Source of the DNA: JAMCXS01 sp046705545 | GTDB taxonomy: Bacteria > Acidobacteriota > Terriglobia > UBA7540 | Direction of reading: 5' to 3' | Assembly: GCA_046705545.1 (NCBI GenBank) | Contig: JBJKQF010000051.1 | Span: 1 to 12,666 of the forward strand | DNA: 12,666 nucleotides | Shown: in pieces, positions 7,701 to 12,666 of the stretch | How the letters are laid out: each line of letters begins with the position of its first letter | Position numbering within the stretch: position 1 is the first letter of the stretch | The notes under the pieces: generated by a model | Database searches by the model: none | Told to the model about the DNA's origin: nothing | Seen by the model: the letters and a program-made list of their open reading frames with translations, nothing else | Made by a program: the position numbers and the translations under genes

Positions 7701-8349
7701 CATCATAAGAAAGCTCGGAGTCGCTCTCTCCGTCCTTAGGATCGTCGAAGGCGATCAAGGCCAGCCTATTTTGTCCTTGCCGCAGGATCGTGGTGGGGAG
7801 AACTATAGCCAACTCGGTCTTGCCTTGAACAGGAAAGTCAAATCCAAAGTCGCCGGTGGAGTAAATCAGTTTGCGGTCAAAATAGAACAAACCTTTCTGG
7901 CCATTCAGTTCGACCAGTAGATTGGGGACCCGATCTGTACGGCACAAGGCGGAGACCGTCAAGGTGTAACGTCCATGGGGAGCGTGCGGCAGATCGAAGA
8001 TGATGGAATAAGGGTGGGGGCGGCCGCCTTTGGACTTGTTCTCCGAACCCGGCTGAGCGGGGGGCCAGTCCATTTCCGCGCTACTTTGGCCTACGGTGAA
8101 GACCGGGTTATCGTCCGGGTTGCTAAAATCGACTTGTCGCTTGAACTCAAAGGAAGACTCATTGAACGTGCCGATTTGCCAAAGGGTCGTGCCTTTAATT
8201 TTCGCCGGAGCGGGTCTTTCTCCCGGAAGCGCCGGATGGGCGGCGACTGGGGCAGCCAAGCTGATGCCGGCGCTTGTGACTCCGGCCAAGAAATCCCTGC
8301 GCGTAAGATGTCCAATTCCTGTCTCACTCGAATGTTCTTCTTTCGCCAT
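4792..8349 (-). CDS. Tat-exported GH38-type glycosidase with N-terminal PL4-like domain
   Basis: The 1185-residue protein starts with a twin-arginine signal (TRRDFLAG, residues 16-23, then a hydrophobic stretch to about 36), so it should be exported folded. Residues about 50-225 (WQIGTFNESSFEF, then YSIIFDL, RYTLTVSAL and VELNGQKG) resemble the carbohydrate-binding last domain of family 4 rhamnogalacturonan lyases. A beta-rich linker domain follows (about 232-325). The GH38 domain (about 327-680) keeps the zinc and catalytic residues: His337/Asp339 in EHLDIGYTD, Asp448 in ITDVPSYSW, His667 in EHTWTYWGG. The C-terminal beta-sandwich begins near ENSFYRIQIDPSSG (811). Secretion plus a binding domain suggests it works on a polymer or large glycan outside the cytoplasm. 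GGAGA, placed directly after the stop of the dehydrogenase gene, lies eight bases before the ATG, so the two are probably co-translated. A true rhamnogalacturonan lyase is ruled out because its catalytic domain is missing. Confidence 0.8.
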   Translation of the reverse strand: MAKEEHSSETGIGHLTRRDFLAGVTSAGISLAAPVAAHPALPGERPAPAKIKGTTLWQIGTFNESSFEFKRQVDFSNPDDNPVFTVGQSSAEMDWPPAQPGSENKSKGGRPHPYSIIFDLPHAPHGRYTLTVSALCRTDRVPNLLVELNGQKGLFYFDRKLIYSTGDFGFDFPVQGKTELAIVLPTTILRQGQNRLALIAFDDPKDGESDSELSYDALRLTHESSAQAPSQPVVRVEPTIFYKEEKGVLGEITNVTATIPAKFDNAKVALTVNGQQLHGTIPGERDFGEYRVELNLPALSKPADASVRMNLNGKEFRWNVTVTPKRKWTLYFVPQEHLDIGYTDYQAKVMDLHNRNLDKLAGKLRAHPEMRWSLDGSWIAEQYLATRNESARKEFLALVREGKISIPAQNANLLTGYATLEELIRSKMYTHRLHRELGIPFDFANITDVPSYSWSYASILRAMGIKYFAAASNNARAPILIYGRWNEKSPFWWQGPDGSKVLMAYTRQYSQLWFTCGLPPREASARQSLPTFFQAYESPDYKPDIALLYGSQAENSDLIPGEESFVKSWNTKYAYPKFVIATFPDYFHAIEKNYGTELETVIGDGGPYWEDGLGTDAWYGAIDRSTQQRALSAEKSNTIANYLVSTLAPPRELLDRMWSQLVMYAEHTWTYWGGYRRPESEESIAQLKTKDHRVRDSYQAANSILEQSLSEIANQVHMPSSSLMIFNSLNWKRSELVEMDLDDGLAIQEYSGMQPVPLEILRRGPGYNHVRFLASDVPSFGFNCYKIVPESKTAAAPREEPTESGDDGVMENSFYRIQIDPSSGAIESLQDKELGRELVDASSPYRLNQYLYVTGGDVLRTQINYILSTVPVAKLSISPSADGRVLRKRRTPYGQILTVSSSGLNAPSIETDIILFDHEKKIVLVNRLKKRPVTHKEAIYFAFPFAIQEPVFNYEIQNGWVDPARDMLKGAGVEWFTIQHWVKVAGQGLEVGIVPIDAPLVTLGDINRGVWPREFDPKSSTIFSYVINNYWRTNFRRVQGGDFTFRYALTSGRSLAPTDMARFGRAAMTPLELNEVIKNDKWDDPSRPLPPQPTSFLEVDAANVAVENWKVAEDAQGTVLRLLEVGGRPATARLRFPLLNLHRAWRTTAMEVNQEEISVQDQSLEVKLKPHEIVTLRVLASTASS

Positions 8350-8361
8350 TTTTGCTTCTCC

Positions 8362-9171
8362 TTAAGCTTCGGTTGATCCGGTACCCGATTCCGTGAAGGT
8401 CATGCCGCCGATGGGAACCAGCAGTCCGCCGTCCACCAACATAGCTGAGCCTGTCACGAAGGATGCCAGATCGCTGGCTAAAAACATGATGACGTTGGCC
8501 ACTTCTTCCGGGCGTCCCATTTTGCCCCGGATGTGCATGCGGTCGCAGGCTTCCAGAACCTTTTGAGGGTCGGGGTCGAGGCTGGCGGACCAGCGGAGCA
8601 TGGGCGTGTCAATGGCGCCGGGAAGGACACAGTTGGCCCGGACACCCTGTCCTCCGTAGTCCAGAGCGATGCTTCGGGTGAGCCCCAGCAGGCCGTGTTT
8701 GCTGACGATGTAATGAGCCGAATTGCGCAGCGCCGCCACCGACTGTGTCGATCCCACAATGACAATCGCCCCTCCACCCCTCGTGATCATTTCCGGAATC
8801 GCGTGCTTGCACACCAGGAAGGCGCTCTTCAAATTGACGTTCAAGACCTCGTCCCACTGTTCTTCGGAAAGGGAGGTGACTGTTCCATAGCGCTGAATCC
8901 CAGCGCTGTTCACAAGAATATCGATGCCGCCAAACTCGGCGACAATTTGAGGAATCAACTTCTCCACCTGAGAACCCGAACTGACGTCGGCAGAGAAGAA
9001 AGCCGCCTTGCCTCCTTCTTTCTTCAAGCTGTTAGCGCTTTCCCGGCCAGCTTCGGTGTCGCGATCGACGATGGCAACCGTCGCGTTTCTTTCCGCGAAT
9101 GCCCGAGCCGCTGCCTTGCCGATGCCCGATCCTCCGCCGGTCACCATCACAACTTTTCCCTGGAAGTCCAT
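8362..9171 (-). CDS. Short-chain dehydrogenase/reductase, probable NAD-dependent sugar dehydrogenase
   Basis: The product is a classical SDR of 269 residues when read from the ATG at 9171; a start at 9204 would add 11 residues that do not fit the fold. The usual beta strand begins at once (GKVVMVTGG). Visible motifs, counted from the chosen start: cofactor loop TGGGSGIG (11-18); Asp36 in VDRD, which favours NAD over NADP; NSAG (88-91); and the catalytic set Ser141, Tyr154 and Lys158 (YIVSK). The C-terminal strand FVTGSAMLVDGG is typical. A ten-residue polar tail (about TFTESGTGSTEA) extends past the family's normal end. AAAGGCGG precedes the ATG. In this setting, next to an SMP-30 lactonase, oxidation of a free aldose to its lactone is a reasonable proposal. 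SDR sequences alone do not reveal the substrate, so a polyol or keto-acid reductase remains possible. Confidence 0.85.
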   Translation of the reverse strand: MDFQGKVVMVTGGGSGIGKAAARAFAERNATVAIVDRDTEAGRESANSLKKEGGKAAFFSADVSSGSQVEKLIPQIVAEFGGIDILVNSAGIQRYGTVTSLSEEQWDEVLNVNLKSAFLVCKHAIPEMITRGGGAIVIVGSTQSVAALRNSAHYIVSKHGLLGLTRSIALDYGGQGVRANCVLPGAIDTPMLRWSASLDPDPQKVLEACDRMHIRGKMGRPEEVANVIMFLASDLASFVTGSAMLVDGGLLVPIGGMTFTESGTGSTEA

Positions 9172-9234
9172 GGCCGCCTTTCTGATGTTTTGGAGTCCGC
9201 CCACTCCCGAGGCAATCTTCGCGAACTTGAGTGA

Positions 9235-10130
9235 CTAATGTGCCGCCGCTTCGGGAGGGGAACTCACCTTGCCCGGTTGTGCCGGCGCGCGATGGCACCA
9301 CAACGGCTGCCCTTGCACGCGTAGGTCCAGCACGGAAATATGATTCCTTCCGAGATTGCCAACACATACAATTGATCGAAGTTGGGTCCGCCGAAAGCGC
9401 AATTGGTGGCTTGGCACAGCAGCAGGTTTTCTACGTCCTGGCAAACCAATTCGATCTGGCGGCTGGGCGAGACCCGGTAGATGCAGTTTGTGGCATATGT
9501 GGTGACGTAGAGGTTGCCGTGAACGTCAAAGGCTAGACCGTCGGGCAGCCGGACCAGTCCATCGGCGTAGACCTCAGGAGCGCCGGCGGCGCCGTTCGGT
9601 TTGATCGGCACGCGAACTACGCGGTCGAGATTGCTTTCCACCACGTAGAGGTATTGCTCAGAGGTGTCCAGGGCGAGGCCGTTGGCAAAATGGAACGGTC
9701 CCGGAGAAAACAACCGGACTTTGCCGCCTGCCTCGAGCTTGTAGATAACGCCGGTCGCCTGCTTCCACTCTCCCGAATCGCTGAAGTAGAGATTGCCCTG
9801 GGAGTCGAAAACACTGAAATTGGGGGAAACAAACTTGCGCCCGCTGGCGGCATCCGCGAGCTTGGAGACCTTCCCGCGGCGGGTTACTTTGAGGAGAGCC
9901 TTGACGCCCATGTCGCAAACGTAGATGTTTTCTTCCTGGTCGAGGGTAACCCCCAGGCAGAAGCCTCCGGTGTTTGCGATGACTTCTATTTTCTTGGCAT
10001 CCGCGGAAATCCGATAAACCTGACCTCCCTCACCGCCTGAGTAGAGGGTGCCGTCCTTGCCTACCGCGACGCATTCGGGGTGGTCCAGCCCGACCACAAA
10101 ATTTCGAACCTGGGAGATGGGATAGAGCAC
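9235..10130 (-). CDS. SMP-30/gluconolactonase-family sugar lactonase, frameshifted near its 3' end
   Basis: This is a six-bladed beta-propeller lactonase of the SMP-30/regucalcin/gluconolactonase family, which hydrolyses aldonolactones to aldonates in the cytoplasm using one divalent metal. The family's metal and active-site residues are placed as expected: Glu19 (DHPEC), Asn104 (SPNF), Asn150 (FANGLALD) and Asp197 (LPDGLAFD). Up to FDQLYV (256) the frame is good. It then continues 32 unrelated residues to a stop at 9264. The frame next to it encodes what the family normally has there (GNLGRNHISVLDLRVQGQPL) and ends at 9235. Removing two bases (a doubled GT, about 9361-9366) joins them into a 297-residue protein. 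This may be a real mutation or a sequencing error. The start is GTG, with AAGGAAGG at 10135-10142; an ATG at 10146 is out of frame. The dehydrogenase gene begins 63 bases downstream. Confidence 0.8.
9361..9366 (-). other. Frameshift site in the lactonase gene
   Basis: On the coding strand the sequence TATGTGTTGGCAATC reads Tyr-Val-Leu-Ala-Ile in the current frame. Dropping one GT gives TATGTTGGCAATC (Tyr-Val-Gly-Asn), after which the family-typical end NLGRNHISVLDL is in frame. The doubled GT is the kind of short tandem repeat where slippage or a read error occurs. Confidence 0.75.
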
Positions 10131-10134
10131 GGAT

Positions 10135-10142
10135 CCTTCCTT
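10135..10142 (-). promoter_or_regulatory. Ribosome binding site fixing the GTG start of the lactonase gene
   Basis: AAGGAAGG on the - strand ends four bases before the GTG at 10130; its first AAGGA core lies seven bases away. This supports the GTG start. The nearby ATG at 10146 is upstream of the site and out of frame. Confidence 0.6.
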
Positions 10143-10220
10143 TCATGAGGCTGTCGCGGTCGGTTTGCTCGTGGGAGCAGAGCCAAGAAGTGAAATCTCA
10201 GCCGACGCCGTGACGTGAAC

Positions 10221-10249
10221 ATTCTTTACGCCAAACAGGATGCTGTCAA
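10221..10249 (-). promoter_or_regulatory. Candidate sigma-70 promoter for the lactonase-dehydrogenase-GH38 genes
   Basis: On the - strand a perfect -35 box TTGACA (10249-10244) is followed after 17 bases by AAGAAT (10226-10221), which matches the -10 consensus in four of six positions. Transcription would start near 10214, leaving a leader of about 85 bases before the GTG. It lies in the 211-base gap after the six-hairpin glycosidase gene, so the three downstream genes can be a separate unit. No clear terminator was found for the preceding gene, so read-through into it is also possible. Confidence 0.45.
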
Positions 10250-10341
10250 GGGAAGCTCGGAGAAGGACTCTCTGGCGTTCGGGTACACGCGATCGCTGGG
10301 CTGCTCGCCGACGATCCTGCCCGGCAGGCCCTTTCCCCGCG

Positions 10342-12639
10342 CTAACTTATTTGCAGCGGCTTTGCCGTGGAGGTTATGGTATATCGCTCTCCTTGGTGGT
10401 GCACGCTGAGGAGCTTTGCTCGCGGGTCAAAGTCTGCCAGCCGCGATTGAACTTGGACTCCATCATAGAGCGTCAAGTTCGCGCCAAAAATCGAGTCGAT
10501 CACGAGATCCATGAAGCTGCCGCCGGATACGCAGGCGCAGTTGTTGCCGTAAGGCTGGTCCAAGGGAGTTTTCGTCGCCCCGCCGTTCTTCGGGGGAAAG
10601 ACGCTTTCCACAATCATGGCCTGCCCAAAGGGTCCCTGGTTGGCGGATTTGGCCAGTCCCTTCACCCACTGAGCCACGCGTGAGGAAGCATCAATCTTGT
10701 ACAAGCCCTTCGCCGTCATCGAGGGCCAGGCCGTGTAGGCTCCCAGCCAGCTGTGGTCGGCGCGCAGGTTCCAGGTGGCGTCCGGGTCGTCGGGGGAAAG
10801 AGCGTGCATCCATAAAGGAGAATAGAGCTGGCTCCAGAAAAAATGGCTCATTTCCCGTTTCTGAGCCTCGCTCAGGTCCTCGAACATGGTATCGAGGACG
10901 GTGAGCAAGTCGAAACAATGCCGAACCTGGTTGTAGCTTCCGTCCGGCTGGCGGCATTTCCACCAGCCCTTGCCCTGGACGTAAAGCATCTGGTTGATGC
11001 GGTTGGCCAGCTGCTTGGCTTCGCTGCGAAGCTGTGCGGCCCTGGTCGTTTCACCCGCGCTTCCCAATAGTTCGGCCGCCAGGCGCATCCCGTAAACGTT
11101 CCCGGCATTCATGGCGGCTACTTCATGAAGGTACGTGCTCACCACCTCTAACAAGTCGTCAAGTTCTCCGTAGTCCGCCAAGCCGTCGCCATTCTTATCG
11201 AGCGTTTTCCAGTAGAGCGCGTGGTCGACGAGGTGTTCAAGAATGGTCTTGCCCTGCAAATTTTTGTCCAGCCACTTAAAGTCTCCCGTTACTCGCAGGT
11301 AGTCATGCGAGCAGCGCAGGATCCCCATGTCATTCACGGCGTACCAGGGGCCAACGCCTTTGCCGGTCAGATAGTCAGTGGCCAGGTGCTTGTGCATATC
11401 CTGAATGAGCCAGACCTCGATCATGGAGCAGAGCACTGCAGGATCGAGCAGCGCCAGGCTCAAGGAGGTTAGCATGGTGTCCCAGACGAAACTGAGCGTG
11501 GGGAGGACGGGAGGAATGGTCAGGTATGTTGCGCCGTAAGCCGACTCCGGGGAAGTCCGCCGCATCATCAGGAGGTTTGTGAACCCAACGTAATAGAGTT
11601 TCCAAAGGCTTTCGTTGCGCGTGACGAGTTGAGGCAAATGGCCCGAGAAGTGGGAGTTGCCGGGCGTGAAGGCTGCGCGGACCAAGTTCGCGTTCTCCCG
11701 CTCATTTCCCTCGAGCAGGCTCTCAAATTTTGCTTGCAGGCGGTCGTAGGTGCGGAGCGCCTCTTGCTTATCACCCCCGACCACGTTCAGGTAATGAAAG
11801 GTTCTGGATGCGCCGGATTCCAGCGTGAACTCGTGGACCAGCATGCGGCGGCCCTGCACGCGCTGGGCGCGGGGAGACGTTCCTTGCACGGAGACGGCGC
11901 GGCTGTGCTGCGCTTCAAACACGATGCAGCCGCGCTGTTCGCTGGTTTCAAGATTATTGTCGGCCTCGGCGGGAGTATAAACAAACCAAGGTTCGTGGCT
12001 CGTCGCGGTGACGCCCGCCCGCATGTCGAAGCCCAAGGTGACCTTACGGCGCTCACCGCTGCGGTTGCTGACTTCGATGGACTCGGCCACCGCCTGCTCC
12101 CTCCATGGCAGGAAGGTTTCCGTCCGGAAGTGCAGGCCTTTCACTTGGGTTTCCCGCACAATGCGATGCGGGTACCAGGTGTAAGCGACGGTTGCGCCTT
12201 CCGGATAGGCATTGAGAATCTTGCCGTCCAGGAACGTCTCGCAGGTGATCAGGCTTCCGGGACTGAAGGTCATTTTAGGCACGCCGCAGCAGCCATAGGG
12301 CGGAAAGGAGATGCTGGTGATGGCAGAAACGGATTTGACCGCTTGCAGAATGCCCAACTCATTCTGCGCGACCGGCGGATTGAAGAGGTCCCGGAAGTGG
12401 TAAACCAAGCGGTCGCTGGACAAGTCTGCGAGCTTCGGTACGCTGGGGAGAGTTTCCTGCCGCCTTGAGGAGTTGGACGAATGAGAACCCTCCCGCGCGC
12501 TGGGCGGCGCCGGATGCGGATTTGCTTTCGCCTTCAAAACGGAGAGAGGTACCGCTGCGCTCAGGAGCCCGGCATTCAAGAAACTCCGGCGGCTGACCGC
12601 GTTCATCTTGTTCTCTGCTTCAGGCCGAGGTTTGCTCAT
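10342..12639 (-). CDS. Tat-exported six-hairpin (alpha/alpha)6 glycosidase, family uncertain
   Basis: The 765-residue protein carries a twin-arginine signal (SRRSFLNAG, residues 16-24, followed by a hydrophobic segment to about 34), so it is exported. Residues about 75-290 look like the beta-sandwich that precedes the barrel in many inverting glycosidases. Residues about 340-720 are helical and contain motifs recalling GH63/trehalase/mannosylglycerate-hydrolase-like catalytic domains: FVWDTM (Trp386-Asp387, a candidate catalytic aspartate), GPWYAVNDMG, NGDGLADYGELDDLLEVV and ADHSWLGAYTAWPS. I cannot place it in one family with confidence; an alpha-rhamnosidase- or amylo-glucosidase-like fold is the main alternative. 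AAGGAGGA (12647-12654) lies seven bases before the ATG at 12639 and decides this start over the Met at residue 12. It is the first gene of the - strand group and ends 211 bases before the lactonase gene. Confidence 0.7.
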   Translation of the reverse strand: MSKPRPEAENKMNAVSRRSFLNAGLLSAAVPLSVLKAKANPHPAPPSAREGSHSSNSSRRQETLPSVPKLADLSSDRLVYHFRDLFNPPVAQNELGILQAVKSVSAITSISFPPYGCCGVPKMTFSPGSLITCETFLDGKILNAYPEGATVAYTWYPHRIVRETQVKGLHFRTETFLPWREQAVAESIEVSNRSGERRKVTLGFDMRAGVTATSHEPWFVYTPAEADNNLETSEQRGCIVFEAQHSRAVSVQGTSPRAQRVQGRRMLVHEFTLESGASRTFHYLNVVGGDKQEALRTYDRLQAKFESLLEGNERENANLVRAAFTPGNSHFSGHLPQLVTRNESLWKLYYVGFTNLLMMRRTSPESAYGATYLTIPPVLPTLSFVWDTMLTSLSLALLDPAVLCSMIEVWLIQDMHKHLATDYLTGKGVGPWYAVNDMGILRCSHDYLRVTGDFKWLDKNLQGKTILEHLVDHALYWKTLDKNGDGLADYGELDDLLEVVSTYLHEVAAMNAGNVYGMRLAAELLGSAGETTRAAQLRSEAKQLANRINQMLYVQGKGWWKCRQPDGSYNQVRHCFDLLTVLDTMFEDLSEAQKREMSHFFWSQLYSPLWMHALSPDDPDATWNLRADHSWLGAYTAWPSMTAKGLYKIDASSRVAQWVKGLAKSANQGPFGQAMIVESVFPPKNGGATKTPLDQPYGNNCACVSGGSFMDLVIDSIFGANLTLYDGVQVQSRLADFDPRAKLLSVHHQGERYTITSTAKPLQIS

Positions 12640-12646
12640 GGATCGG

Positions 12647-12654
12647 TCCTCCTT
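12647..12654 (-). promoter_or_regulatory. Strong ribosome binding site of the six-hairpin glycosidase gene
   Basis: AAGGAGGA on the - strand sits seven bases before the ATG at 12639. It is the strongest ribosome site in the window and sets the start of the Tat signal peptide, giving an 18-residue stretch up to and including the twin arginines. Confidence 0.7.
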
Positions 12655-12666
12655 ACGAGGTAATCG

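Noticed and set aside
10316..10328. Hairpin CCTGC-CCG-GCAGG after the six-hairpin glycosidase gene as a terminator
   Set aside because: Five-base stem with a three-base loop and no T-run in the - strand direction.
11629..12468. Long + strand open frame of 279 codons opposite the six-hairpin glycosidase
   Set aside because: Antisense shadow of a gene with a Tat signal and strong ribosome site; no motif of its own.
1..12666. CRISPR array, defence system or prophage genes
   Set aside because: No regularly spaced repeats and no nuclease, integrase or structural phage protein seen on either strand.

Overview
The window looks like a piece of a carbohydrate-catabolic gene cluster from a GC-rich, probably soil-living bacterium. 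Two Tat-exported glycosidases, GH38-type mannosidase relatives and an SMP-30/short-chain dehydrogenase pair recall Acidobacteriota. That placement is an inference from gene style only; no rRNA or other phylogenetic marker is present.

Layout. Bases 1-863 hold no convincing intact gene. They have the look of eroded mobile-element DNA: a possible 3' tail of an upstream gene followed by a perfect hairpin (40-75), a broken IS3-type transposase OrfA fragment (about 296-400), and a 25-base match to a tRNA-Ser 3' end (614-638) that could be an old integration site. On the + strand follow a divergent mannonate dehydratase (UxuA) relative (864-1934) and a cytoplasmic GH38-type alpha-mannosidase relative (2076-4703). 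Converging on them from the right, on the - strand, are a Tat-exported six-hairpin glycosidase of uncertain family (12639-10342), an SMP-30-type sugar lactonase whose 3' end is frameshifted (10130-9235), a classical short-chain dehydrogenase (9171-8362) and a Tat-exported GH38 relative carrying an N-terminal rhamnogalacturonan-lyase-like beta-sandwich (8349-4792). The dehydrogenase and the exported GH38 gene are only 12 bases apart. A good promoter candidate lies in front of the lactonase gene.

How the genes may work together (inference). The set contains what is needed to release an aldose and oxidise it without phosphorylation: glycosidases free the sugar, the dehydrogenase makes an aldonolactone, the SMP-30 enzyme opens it, and the UxuA relative dehydrates the aldonate to a 2-keto-3-deoxy acid. 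If the GH38 enzymes release mannose, the line reads mannoside -> mannose -> mannonolactone -> mannonate -> 2-keto-3-deoxygluconate, which would be an unusual oxidative mannose route in a bacterium. The rhamnogalacturonan-lyase-like domain leaves open a pectin or plant-glycan substrate and another sugar. No transporter, regulator, KDG kinase or aldolase is seen inside the window.
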